In this document: one piece after another, positions 26,291 through 35,081 of the stretch
Position numbering within the stretch: the stretch's first letter is position 1
How the letters are laid out: every line of letters begins with the position of its first letter
Assembly: GCA_025655575.1 (NCBI GenBank)
Contig: JAHXIP010000003.1
Location: forward strand, 62,001-126,000
Direction of reading: 5' to 3'
DNA from: Candidatus Thiodiazotropha sp. (ex Monitilora ramsayi)
GTDB taxonomy: Bacteria; Pseudomonadota; Gammaproteobacteria; Chromatiales; Chromatiaceae
Length of the DNA stretch: 64,000 nucleotides
Translations under genes and position numbers: made by a program
The notes under the pieces: generated by a model
The model's database searches: none
The model's input: only the letters and a program-made list of their open reading frames with translations
What the model was told of the DNA's origin: nothing

Positions 26291-28042
26291 CTAATACGAC
26301 ATCATGAGCGACTCATCACCGCAGTTATGCTCGATCGTGAAATGACAGCTTTGCAGATCCGCCCGCAGAATCGCATGGCAGTTTTCATTCTGCCAGCTTA
26401 AGCCCAGGTGGTTTGAGTCCGAGGCTTCAACCCTCAGTTCTCCCAAAAAAGCGGGTGAAGTATTGCGCAGACGAATCATCTCGATTTGATCCTGCACCAC
26501 CGATTGTGTCAACCCTGTCTCGATATCGCTGAGACTGAGGTTGGTGCGGTTAATCTCCTTATGACCGGCCGTACCACCCTTGTCAGCGGCCTCATAGTCA
26601 TTCTTGCCGGCAAACAGATCGAGATACCACACCTGGGGAATACCAGGCATGAACAACTGAATCGCCCGTGCCAGCCTGAGCTTCTGCTCATCCTCCCCCA
26701 ATGCACTGAAGAAGGTGGCATTGACCTGGTAATATGAGATCTTCTTACCGTCTGCACCATAGAGATTCTTGACCCTGCCGCCCCGCTCAATAACCCGATC
26801 GACAACCGTATCGATCTGATCATCATCCAGTAATCCCTCCCGATAGCCTCCCTCAACCATCGCACCTTTCAAATCCAGTACGGGAATCCCATCGTGACAA
26901 CCCAACATATTGATGGTCTGCAGGCCTTTCTGGGTAATATCTGAGATCCAGGCAAGCAGGTGCTCGTTAGTCCCCCTTTCCAAAGCATCTATGACCAGCC
27001 CTGGAAAGAAGAAGTCGTAAATGGGATAGCCCTTCTCTGCTACCTCCTCATGAATGCGGGTGCCGTATTCTGAGTGAATTTCAGGAAAGACAGTCAACTC
27101 ATACCGCTTGGCAATCTGCTTCAATCGTTCCAGATACTCCCAGGTTCCCGGTTTGTTGAAAAAGTTCTTCTCACCCGGTTTTTTATGCAGGTAGGCAAAG
27201 GCATCCAATCGAATGATCTTTGCACCGTAGTGCTTTAATTTTTTCAGTGTCTCTTCATAAAACGCCCAAACTTTCTCCGATTCCGGATTCAGGTCCATCT
27301 GGCCAAGATATCGGCGCTTTTTCTTGATTACCGAGAGAATTTCGCTTCGGTAGCCGGCATAGCCGTCCAGATCCATCGTCTGTGGATCTGCCTCTGCCTT
27401 TAGATTGTCGTTAACCATAGCCGCAATAGCCACAGCCCCCTCATGCGTTACACCCTGAATACCCGTCAGGTCCTGTGGGGCAATCGCTGTATAGCTGACC
27501 TGCTGATAGAACGTATTCCAATAAGGTCGCTGGGAACCGTCTGGAAAGCCCACATTCAAAATCGGCAAACCAGGTTTGCGCATGAACAACTTATCCAGAT
27601 AATCTTCTTTAGGAATGATATATCCGTCTTCACCTAGCTCACCGTGAGCATGCCAGAATGCGTTCCAATCAACGAAAAAATGTTTGTATTCAGACTTATC
27701 CCCCTTCTCCAGCATGTCCTTGAACTGTGGTGATGCTACTGACAGATGATTCAGTATAAGATCGAATTTAAAAGTGATACCCAGCTTGTGCAACTCATCC
27801 AGATCCGCTGCTGAAACAAGCTCATCATTGAGACCGTAGTCGATAATGGAAAAACCACGATCAAGATCGCTATTGAAAAATGTCGGGAGAATGTAGAAGA
27901 GGGAGAACGCCTCTTTAAGCTCCGGCCGTTTCAGTAATGAGACAATATCAGATAGCTTGCCTCCAATACTATCCGGATAAGCATTGAGCATGACACCGCT
28001 TGGTATCGCCTGCCGGATCAGATCGTTTTTATCGCCACACAT
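26291..28042 (-). CDS. GH13 sucrose-phosphorylase-like glycosidase (subfamily 18 type)
   Basis: 583-residue alpha-amylase-fold enzyme without a signal peptide, so cytoplasmic. Recognisable blocks are FYILPTFFNSDLDRGFSIID, FDLILNH, and the catalytic set: Asp280 in IIRLDAFAY (nucleophile), Glu321 in VFPEIHSEYG (acid/base) and Asp384 in GCHDG. Subfamily members phosphorolyse sucrose, glucosylglycerate or glucosylglycerol. The region between about residues 180 and 250 is an insertion I do not see in sucrose phosphorylase. A role in compatible-solute or storage-sugar use is inference. It is monocistronic. Confidence 0.85.
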   Translation of the reverse strand: MCGDKNDLIRQAIPSGVMLNAYPDSIGGKLSDIVSLLKRPELKEAFSLFYILPTFFNSDLDRGFSIIDYGLNDELVSAADLDELHKLGITFKFDLILNHLSVASPQFKDMLEKGDKSEYKHFFVDWNAFWHAHGELGEDGYIIPKEDYLDKLFMRKPGLPILNVGFPDGSQRPYWNTFYQQVSYTAIAPQDLTGIQGVTHEGAVAIAAMVNDNLKAEADPQTMDLDGYAGYRSEILSVIKKKRRYLGQMDLNPESEKVWAFYEETLKKLKHYGAKIIRLDAFAYLHKKPGEKNFFNKPGTWEYLERLKQIAKRYELTVFPEIHSEYGTRIHEEVAEKGYPIYDFFFPGLVIDALERGTNEHLLAWISDITQKGLQTINMLGCHDGIPVLDLKGAMVEGGYREGLLDDDQIDTVVDRVIERGGRVKNLYGADGKKISYYQVNATFFSALGEDEQKLRLARAIQLFMPGIPQVWYLDLFAGKNDYEAADKGGTAGHKEINRTNLSLSDIETGLTQSVVQDQIEMIRLRNTSPAFLGELRVEASDSNHLGLSWQNENCHAILRADLQSCHFTIEHNCGDESLMMSY

Positions 28043-28189
28043 CTCAAGCCCTACTTTTTCGTTCTTATGTCACTGTTTTCAGTGCTAAATTTGTCATTAA
28101 AATTGTATCGATTACTATCATCGATGCCAGATCTCAGGCACCGCCCGTTTAAAGCAGATGTCCTGCCCTAGTAATCGGCCAAACTCTGT

Positions 28190-28214
28190 GATTGTTGAGG
28201 TACAACCAACAATC
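28190..28214. repeat. Inverted repeat in the 370-bp gap after the GH13 gene start
   Basis: GATTGTTG-N9-CAACAATC is a perfect 8-base inverted repeat within 28043-28413, a gap that otherwise shows no gene. It could be an operator for the GH13 gene, which starts 148 bases away. Confidence 0.4.
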
Positions 28215-28413
28215 GAACTGAACAGGCGAGCACCTTGAAGGCGATTTATTGACGGGGTGGTTAATAATCAAGGTGTTATGCTACTTTAATCCACCTGCCC
28301 CTTTCAATACTCCTGAGTGAAAGGGTCACTATCCACACCTGAATTGACTGATAAAAATACAGGGTAAATCTGTAAAGACCGGTAACACCTCATCTGGGCC
28401 TTGATTGCGCGCA

Positions 28414-28935
28414 CTACTCACTGTGAGGCGTTAAGATGAGCGCTCTCACTTGCGTCAAGACAGATGGTTTATCCCAATCCAGACCACCAACTACGCGGGC
28501 GACAACCAGGCCATCTGCATTCACCAAATAGGAGGTTGGCAGTGCAAGCACCCGCCACTGCTCGATCATGACAGCACTCTCATCCAAAAGGATCGGCAGC
28601 TTAATGGGACGTCGCTTGAGAAAGCCTTCGATCTTTTCCCTTACTTCGCCACTATTGACCGTGAGGACCGTGATACCGTCTTCGTTCAACAGCTCAGCTG
28701 CCCTCTGGAGGTAGGGCATCTCCTTGATGCAGGGAACACACCAGGTAGCCCAAAAGCTAACAATATAAGGCTTGTTCGCATAATCCGATCTCTGATGCAA
28801 TTGCCCAGCCAGATCCGACAGCGAGAAGTCAGTCGCCAACCTGGGATCGTTATAGGAACGAAGCCCCAACCCTGTCGAAACTGATGTTGTAGAAAACAGG
28901 ATAAGAAGAATAAAAATAATGGGCTTGCCAATCAT
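28414..28935 (-). CDS. TlpA-like thioredoxin-fold protein
   Basis: 173 residues from ATG 28935, which has GGAG 5 bases upstream. The in-frame extension to 28980 lacks a site. A signal peptide or anchor (MIGKPIIFILLILFSTTSVS) is followed by a thioredoxin fold with the redox motif WCVPC in FWATWCVPCIKEMPYLQ and the cis-Pro in VLALPTSYLVN. It should act in the periplasm on disulfides, possibly in cytochrome c maturation. It lies 72 bases after a secreted unknown protein on the same strand. Confidence 0.9.
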   Translation of the reverse strand: MIGKPIIFILLILFSTTSVSTGLGLRSYNDPRLATDFSLSDLAGQLHQRSDYANKPYIVSFWATWCVPCIKEMPYLQRAAELLNEDGITVLTVNSGEVREKIEGFLKRRPIKLPILLDESAVMIEQWRVLALPTSYLVNADGLVVARVVGGLDWDKPSVLTQVRALILTPHSE

Positions 28936-29007
28936 ACTGACTCCATAGGAAAAAGTTGGGTTCGACACTGCGGAACCCAACCTCGAGCAACATACAGTCT
29001 ACACTGC

Positions 29008-29463
29008 TTATCTATCGTGCTTGTTCATGGATTCAACCTGCTGGCCAGGCCATGCCAAACCATCTCTGTAAAGTGCCTGATACTCGAAATCCGCCTGCTT
29101 CTGAGTCCACACCGTGACAAACTTGCCACCTTTTTTTACTCTAAATATATCAACATTGATTGAATTGAATCGTGGGTGTTTCTTACCTTCAATCTGTACT
29201 GTGTCTAACACATATCTAACCTTGATATCTCTCGATAAGTTAGGCATAAAGACATAATCTCCCTCCCCCACCATCAAGACAAAGTCAGACTCAAGAGAAA
29301 TATGTGGATCCAATCTCGCTGCAGGACAAGAAACGCCACTATGAGCACACTCATGACCATTGATTGTTCCAGTGATAGTCTCAGCATTGACCCACAATGG
29401 AAAAGCAAAAAGCGCAGACAAAGGCAGCGTGAGTTTGATCCATCGAAAAGATCGGGTTTTCAT
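29008..29463 (-). CDS. Secreted protein of unknown function
   Basis: 151 residues from ATG 29463, chosen for GGAGG 8 bases upstream. A signal peptide (1-26, ending VNAET) is followed by a compact mature domain starting with TITGTINGHECAHSGVSCPA. Its two cysteines could pair. Later sequence has alternating beta-like segments. I recognise no family with confidence. It precedes a thioredoxin-like gene that might service its disulfide. Confidence 0.75.
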   Translation of the reverse strand: MKTRSFRWIKLTLPLSALFAFPLWVNAETITGTINGHECAHSGVSCPAARLDPHISLESDFVLMVGEGDYVFMPNLSRDIKVRYVLDTVQIEGKKHPRFNSINVDIFRVKKGGKFVTVWTQKQADFEYQALYRDGLAWPGQQVESMNKHDR

Positions 29464-29729
29464 AGAGATACCCTCCTCCATATATTAGTAATAGTTAGGA
29501 ATACAACATTTGACCGAGAGAGTGCTCCTGATACTGCCTGAGTTGCTCCCGTCACAAATATATACGCAGGAAGAGAAAAAAAAGATTCCAATAGCAGGGT
29601 TTAAGTAAAAGAAATAATCCAGGCTTCGTAACGGCCTATGGTGAGATCGTAGATGCCGGCATCAGCTTCAATAAAGGCACATCAAAAAAGGTGTTTTGTC
29701 ATTACGTATGACGGCGTAGTCCGAATGAA

Positions 29730-32315
29730 TCAGGTTCTCAACCAGATGACATTACTACCATTTTCTCCAGCGATGTATTCAGCAAATGGCTTGGGGTGAG
29801 CGATACCATAACCCTGTCCCAGGTCAATACCAATTTTCAGAAGTTCCTCCTTGACCTCATCATTCTCAACAAATTCAGCTATCGTTGTCAGTTTCATGGT
29901 AGAAGCTACGGTATGTATTGCTTCCACCATACTGCGATCCAATGGATCAACATGCATATTTTTAACAAACATGCCATCAATCTTTACAAAGTCCAGTGGT
30001 AAATTTTTCAGATAGCCGAAGGAAGAGAGTCCAGAACCGAAATCATCCAATGCAAAGCGGCACCCAATGCAACGCAGTTCATGGATCATTTGAATAGCGC
30101 TGGAGAGGTTTTGGATGGCGACCGTTTCAGTCACCTCAAACGTCAACTGCGCTGGATTGACACTGTACTTTTCAAACAACCGCTTCAAATAGGGAGCGAT
30201 ATGATTACGACTGAGTGTTGCACCGGATAAATTGATAAAGCAATCTGGAGCTGGGCCCTCGCACTCAGATAGCTCACGCATAACTTTCTCAATCACCCAA
30301 TGGTCGATTCGTTCAATCAGATCATAACGCTCAGCAGCCGGTAAAAATGCACCTGGGGGTATCAGTTTATTATCAATACCTCTCATTCTGACCAGTATCT
30401 CCAACGCAACGATACCGGCATCACTCCGATTTAATTCAACTATTGGTTGTGCATAGAGTGTCATACGGTCATCCTCTAATGCACTATTAATACGTGAAAC
30501 CCACTGCATTTCGCCAAGTCTGAGTTTTGTCGAGGCACCATCTTTTTCATAGACATTAATACAGTTACGACCACTATCTTTCGCTGTATAACAGGCAGCA
30601 TCGGCTGTACTCATCAGTCGGGCGGTGCTCACACTATATTGATCAATCGGTACAACACCGATACTCAAAGTGATTCGGAAACTATGATTTTCCCAATTAA
30701 ATATATGCTCCTGTACTTCGCCACGCAGGGAATCAATACGCTCTATCGCCCGATCCAAAGGGCAATCAATTAAAATCGCACTGAACTCATCGCCTCCAAT
30801 ACGTGCAAGCACGTCACTGCCTCGAAAGTGTTTACGCATCACAATTGCTAACTGACGCAACAGTTCATCACCAGCCACATGACCACAAGTATCATTAACC
30901 ACTTTAAATTGATCCAGATCCATAAAACAGAGGATATGCTCATGATCTCTAGTGCGCGCTGACTCAAGTGCATTTTCCAAATGTGTTTCAAATGCATTTC
31001 TGTTCATCAGGTCGGTTAGACTGTCATGTCTGGCTTGCCTTTGAAGCTCTCCCTGTAGCCGTTTCTCCCGTGTAACATCGCGTAAAACGATAACCACTCC
31101 ACGTATATCATCATCCTGGCTGTTAATATTGGTTGCCGTCACATCTACATTTAAATGCTCACCGTCTGGCAGTACCAATGTCGCCTGCTTATTGACAACT
31201 TCTTCAACAGTATTTCCTAGACATGTTAAAATCAGGGCGTCAATCGACCAGCCTTCATCCTCGTCAATGAGGACAAGCACCTCAGCAATACCCTTTCCAA
31301 TCACTTCGTGCGAATCAAGCCTGCAGAGTTTTTCAGCTGATGTATTCAGATAAGAAATAGCCAAATCCCTATCCACGGAGATAACACCATCACCAATAGA
31401 GCCTAATGTGGTGCGGGCCTGGTTACGCTCTTTTCTTAATTCCTTCTCAGCACGACGTTGTGCTGTGATATCTTGGATATAGACATAGATCTCATTTGCC
31501 ACATCAATCATTTGATAGTGTGCAAGCAGATATACGCTCCCTGCTAATTTCTCAGCAAATATTTGGTTCTCACCACCTTGAATTCTGTTAATGATATTTT
31601 TATGGTCATCAGGAAGGATTTCACTGATGTCTGTTTGATTAAGTCTTCGCATCAGAATGGAACATGCAGGATTCTTAAACGTTAACTTTCCATCCATATC
31701 AAATGCCGTAATGGGATTAGGATTTTCCTGCGGGTACGCTGCAAGTCGAAGATTGTGAGACTCTGATTCACGCAGCTCTATAATAGCGAGAGACAGCAGT
31801 CTTGCCTCATGCTTTCGAGAGAGAAAAAGATGGGTGAGCAGAAAAAATCCGCTAGATAGAACTACAATAGCAACAATCATTTCCAGTCCCAGATGCTGGG
31901 TGCGCATATAGGCACTTTCCAGACTCTGGGCCAGCATGAGGGCAGCTCGTCCACGGTAAGAGTACGGGATCTCTTTACGGACAATATAACGGCGGTCCGA
32001 GGGCTTGATTGGTCCATAGCTGGCAATCACAAAGCCATTTTGTGAAATTAGGGTAATCTCATCAATTTCACTATTCTCTCCAGCCCATTGTTCAAACAAA
32101 GTATTCAGGGTGTCATAACTACCCTTCTGAAGCTCAATTTTCGTAATTAATCCTATCGCAGCCATTTGTCCATCAGCCACATCCTTTGTGAATTCAAGGT
32201 GACCTAGGTGCTCGTGCCTGATAACTAGGCCCATAGCTGTAGTCAGAATAAGAGTAAAGATCAGGGTAGCCAATACTACCCATGTTAGTATTGGTATATG
32301 CCGCTTCCGATTCAT
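29730..32315 (-). CDS. Membrane GGDEF-EAL protein with PAS domains
   Basis: 861-residue c-di-GMP enzyme. Two membrane helices (about 9-31 and 140-162) flank a periplasmic sensor region of about 105 residues. Two PAS-like domains lie at about 195-290 and 300-415. The GGDEF domain has RIGGDEFSAI, with the inhibitory site RGSD five residues before it. The EAL domain has ALEILVR (EIL in place of EAL), NLSG, TFEVTE, DDFGSGLSSFGYLK and VKIDG, so both activities may be intact. Its start overlaps the stop of a PhnD-like binding protein by 4 bases, suggesting that protein feeds a signal to the sensor. Confidence 0.93.
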   Translation of the reverse strand: MNRKRHIPILTWVVLATLIFTLILTTAMGLVIRHEHLGHLEFTKDVADGQMAAIGLITKIELQKGSYDTLNTLFEQWAGENSEIDEITLISQNGFVIASYGPIKPSDRRYIVRKEIPYSYRGRAALMLAQSLESAYMRTQHLGLEMIVAIVVLSSGFFLLTHLFLSRKHEARLLSLAIIELRESESHNLRLAAYPQENPNPITAFDMDGKLTFKNPACSILMRRLNQTDISEILPDDHKNIINRIQGGENQIFAEKLAGSVYLLAHYQMIDVANEIYVYIQDITAQRRAEKELRKERNQARTTLGSIGDGVISVDRDLAISYLNTSAEKLCRLDSHEVIGKGIAEVLVLIDEDEGWSIDALILTCLGNTVEEVVNKQATLVLPDGEHLNVDVTATNINSQDDDIRGVVIVLRDVTREKRLQGELQRQARHDSLTDLMNRNAFETHLENALESARTRDHEHILCFMDLDQFKVVNDTCGHVAGDELLRQLAIVMRKHFRGSDVLARIGGDEFSAILIDCPLDRAIERIDSLRGEVQEHIFNWENHSFRITLSIGVVPIDQYSVSTARLMSTADAACYTAKDSGRNCINVYEKDGASTKLRLGEMQWVSRINSALEDDRMTLYAQPIVELNRSDAGIVALEILVRMRGIDNKLIPPGAFLPAAERYDLIERIDHWVIEKVMRELSECEGPAPDCFINLSGATLSRNHIAPYLKRLFEKYSVNPAQLTFEVTETVAIQNLSSAIQMIHELRCIGCRFALDDFGSGLSSFGYLKNLPLDFVKIDGMFVKNMHVDPLDRSMVEAIHTVASTMKLTTIAEFVENDEVKEELLKIGIDLGQGYGIAHPKPFAEYIAGENGSNVIWLRT

Positions 32316-33190
32316 TCGAGCACACCTCGATCTCTCAATGCTGCGAGAATTCCCCTCAATTTATGATAATCTTTATTCTTTACCTCAACTAGAGCGGTAG
32401 CTGTCTTCTTGATAGGGCCCAAAACCTGCCTGGTTATCGGATTGTCAGCTGTCAGGCTAAGCAAATGACGACGGAGTGATGCTACCTTGATAGGATCAGT
32501 CTTGACCGGCGAGATAAATAAATGCTCTGAAATCTCTGGCGTGGAAGCGATTGATACAATCCCAAGAGGTCGATACTTTTCGTAGACCGCCTCTTTCACC
32601 GCACCAGCATCTGCATCCCCCGCAAGTATGGCTAACGCGACATTATTATGATTACTGTAAAACTGATGCCCAGCGAAATCAGACACATCAATCCCTGCCT
32701 CAAAAAGCATCTGCCTGGGTACCAGATGACTCATTGTGGAGGACGGGTTGCCAAATGCGAAGTGACTGTGCCTTAGATCGTCAATAGTTTTGACTCCACT
32801 TCCTTCCCTACTAATAATTCTACCCGTAAAGGTAGGGCGCCCATTGATTTCCAATCTGGCCAGAAGTTGAGGAATTTCATTCTCACGAGTCAACTGTACA
32901 TATACTGCAGGACCTAAAAACGCAAAATCTACCTTACCCTGTACTATGGCTTTGAAATGAGACTCATATGATTCACCGACCCTCACCTCAACAAGCTTTC
33001 CTGTCTCTTGTGTAAGGAATTTAGCTAATGGAGAAAACATCTTGATCAGCTCAGCGTGTGGCCGATAAGGATGAACACCAAGGACCAGTGACTGAGCCAA
33101 ACTTGTACTAACCACAAGCATCCCAACCACTAGGGAGATCACCCTAATATGGATGTATGACCATTTCCAGACGAGACTTCTGACTCCCAT
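32312..33190 (-). CDS. PhnD/PtxB-like periplasmic substrate-binding protein
   Basis: 292-residue exported solute-binding protein of the phosphonate type. A signal peptide (about 1-33, LVVSTSLAQ) is followed by LVLGVHPYRPHAELIKMF, GKVDFAFLGPAVYVQLTREN, SHFAFGNPSSTMSHLVPRQM and AGDADAGAVKEAVYE, all family blocks. No transporter genes accompany it. It overlaps a GGDEF-EAL gene by 4 bases, so a sensory rather than transport role is likely (inference). The ligand is unknown. Confidence 0.88.
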   Translation of the reverse strand: MGVRSLVWKWSYIHIRVISLVVGMLVVSTSLAQSLVLGVHPYRPHAELIKMFSPLAKFLTQETGKLVEVRVGESYESHFKAIVQGKVDFAFLGPAVYVQLTRENEIPQLLARLEINGRPTFTGRIISREGSGVKTIDDLRHSHFAFGNPSSTMSHLVPRQMLFEAGIDVSDFAGHQFYSNHNNVALAILAGDADAGAVKEAVYEKYRPLGIVSIASTPEISEHLFISPVKTDPIKVASLRRHLLSLTADNPITRQVLGPIKKTATALVEVKNKDYHKLRGILAALRDRGVLE

Positions 33191-33640
33191 TCAACTCTTT
33201 TCCCTGAAAAAGATTCTATCATCAATCATATTGATGTCATTGGTACCAAATTACATGCTTAAGATTAACCTCTTATTAAAAACAGCATCTAGATTGCCAT
33301 GCTTTGAACTATAGAACACTCCTACTTTGAATGTTCTAGTTACCAAGTCTGAGTATACTGGAATTCCCTAACTAGCCCGAGTATTCATCATCTTTTAAGA
33401 TGTGAGCTGAGTGCGGCCTGATGTCTGAAATATAATTAAAAGCTTAACAAGCAAAGCATCCATGATATCTACTCGCATTCGCGAGCAATACAGAATACAA
33501 GCGTTACAGCATGGTCATTATATTTGCATTGCCTGATGTTACTAGAACATCTTCGGCGTATTCAAACCAACAGAATACATCTGCCATGAAGTACATAGCA
33601 CACCTTATATCAGAGTTTTAATGTAGGAATTACTTGATAG
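33191..33640. other. Gene-free AT-rich region
   Basis: No reading frame or structured element that I can support is visible between the PhnD-like start and the hairpin at 33641. It should contain the promoter of the PhnD-like gene. Confidence 0.4.
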
Positions 33641-33660
33641 ACACCCCCAGAAGGGGGTGT
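33641..33660 (-). terminator. Hairpin downstream of the GlsB-type gene
   Basis: ACACCCCC-AGAA-GGGGGTGT is a perfect 8-base stem, 22 bases past the end of the minus-strand gene at 33683. No T-run follows on either strand, so termination is plausible but not certain. Confidence 0.55.
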
Positions 33661-33682
33661 GAACAAAGATCAGTGCTGACTA

Positions 33683-33931
33683 TTATTTTTTTAACAATCC
33701 CACGATGAAGAGTAGAAGGGCTGCACCTACCACAGCAGTGATGAGAGAGCCGATCAGTCCATTTACGGATATACCTAGCATACCGAATACCCAGCCGCCT
33801 ACCACGGCACCGATAATTCCGACGATGATATTGACCAGCAGCCCGAACCCGCCTCCCCTCATCAGATTACCAGCTAACCAACCTGCGACAGCACCAATAG
33901 CGAGAAAAATCAGAAGTGATGTTAAGTCCAT
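33683..33931 (-). CDS. GlsB/YeaQ/YmgE-family stress membrane protein
   Basis: 82-residue protein of the transglycosylase-associated family, with three hydrophobic segments and conserved AIGAVAGWLAGNLMRGGGFG and IIVGIIGAVVGGWVFG. Members are induced by stress and sit in the inner membrane; the enzymatic label is historical. AAGGGG lies 6 bases upstream. It is 10 bases after a short DUF3012-type lipoprotein gene, forming a two-gene operon. Confidence 0.93.
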   Translation of the reverse strand: MDLTSLLIFLAIGAVAGWLAGNLMRGGGFGLLVNIIVGIIGAVVGGWVFGMLGISVNGLIGSLITAVVGAALLLFIVGLLKK

Positions 33932-33941
33932 GAGCGTCCCC

Positions 33942-34118
33942 TTATTTCAAGATACAATGTTTCGCAAAATCTGCGGCTTCGCCAGCCGTCCAATCTGTTT
34001 TTGCTTTATCTTTCATATTATTACACCAACGTTCACTACCCACCTGGGCGCATCCTGAGAGGGCCAGGAATAGCACGCCTGTCATGGAAGCTAAAAAAAT
34101 CCTGTAATGCGTTTTCAT
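33942..34118 (-). CDS. Short DUF3012-type lipoprotein
   Basis: 58 residues, found by translating the minus strand by hand. A lipoprotein signal ends in FLALSGC (Cys23). The mature part begins AQVGSERWCNNMKDKAKTDW and ends TAGEAADFAKHC, which matches the DUF3012 pattern of WC..M...K.DW and A..YAKHC. Two mature cysteines may pair. Function is unknown. GGGGATT lies upstream of the ATG, and the GlsB-type gene follows after 10 bases. Confidence 0.85.
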   Translation of the reverse strand: MKTHYRIFLASMTGVLFLALSGCAQVGSERWCNNMKDKAKTDWTAGEAADFAKHCILK

Positions 34119-34299
34119 ACGATAATCCCCTTGATATTGTCAGTTGTTATTAACGCATATGCACTGCCAAGTGATTGTCAACATTCTTTAAAACATAAAT
34201 GTCAATATACGTAAGCCGCAATACCTCCCAAGCATCTATATTTAAAGCTATCTACGTGCTTAGTATTTGTTTCATCACTACCTGTAGAAGAGAACGCTA

Positions 34300-34315
34300 A
34301 TTGTCATAGATCAAC
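34300..34315. promoter_or_regulatory. FNR-like site upstream of the pentapeptide-repeat gene
   Basis: TTGTCATAGATCAA (34301-34314) matches 8 of 10 specified FNR bases. The surrounding block AATTG(A/T)CATAGATCAACGAA is shared with the ccoN upstream site at 3321-3339. A further half-site, ATAGATCAACA, lies at 34380-34390. This 330-base region separates the divergent lipoprotein and pentapeptide genes. Confidence 0.5.
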
Positions 34316-34447
34316 GAATATTATTGTTCTAGGATAAGAATACCGTCAGGACCCAGATCTTACTCAGTAGTACTGTGTGATAGATCAACACTATCGCGAC
34401 CCTGTAGTAGATACGCGATATCTAACTCAACACCAGGGAGCGACACT

Positions 34448-34975
34448 ATGCGTCAATTGAAATACGCTTTTATCATCCAGATTTTTACTTTCACCCTATT
34501 AGCCTCATGGCACTTTCAAGCTATGGCTTGGACAGAAAACATCACTGAGACCGCCTATGTCAATACTGTCTGCAAACTTGAGCCGGAAGCACAATGTTCC
34601 TGGGCCATATTAATGGATGTCAATGCACCTGGCATCGATATGCATGAATCCTCATTGGCATCTGCCCGGCTTGATCGTTCTAATTTTGAACGGGCTAATT
34701 TTTCGTGGTCGATCTTTCAACTGGCCAATCTCAAAGAAACAAACCTCATGTTGAGTAATCTAGAGCATGCCCATCTGCATGGGGTCAATCTTCAGAATTC
34801 AAACTTGATGTTTGCCAATCTTACAGGGGCAAGTCTTTTTGATGCCGATCTCAGTGGCGCAGACCTGCGCGGTGCCAATTTGCAACGCGCCATACTGATT
34901 AAGGCAAAGTTTGATAATGCAAAATGGACTGATGGAAGAATCTGTGCAGAAGGATCTATTGGAGAGTGTAAATAG
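34448..34975 (+). CDS. Exported pentapeptide-repeat protein
   Basis: 175 residues. A signal peptide (about 1-28, ending AMAW) is followed by a short Cys-containing region and then about 15 pentapeptide repeats of A(N/D)LXX type (SNFERANFSWSIFQLANLKE and on to ADLSGADLRGANLQRA). A short tail with two cysteines closes the protein. Such repeats form a right-handed beta-helix. The function of exported examples is unknown. GGGAG is 7 bases upstream of the ATG. The FNR-like site upstream suggests low-oxygen control. Confidence 0.85.
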   Translation: MRQLKYAFIIQIFTFTLLASWHFQAMAWTENITETAYVNTVCKLEPEAQCSWAILMDVNAPGIDMHESSLASARLDRSNFERANFSWSIFQLANLKETNLMLSNLEHAHLHGVNLQNSNLMFANLTGASLFDADLSGADLRGANLQRAILIKAKFDNAKWTDGRICAEGSIGECK

Positions 34976-35012
34976 TCCTGACCTCAAAATGAGGAGAGGC
35001 AGCTGTTGTTCA

Positions 35013-35038
35013 CCCAGTCCCTAGGCGTAGGGATTGGG
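35013..35038. terminator. Hairpin between convergent pentapeptide and MscS genes
   Basis: CCCAGTCCCTA-GGCG-TAGGGATTGGG is an 11-base stem with one G-T wobble. It lies 38 bases after the pentapeptide stop and 44 bases from the mscS-like stop, placed to serve both genes. No T-run is present. Confidence 0.5.
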
Positions 35039-35081
35039 ATGAAGGCGTGATAGTCTGCAGCTCACGTTATGAAGGCAACAT

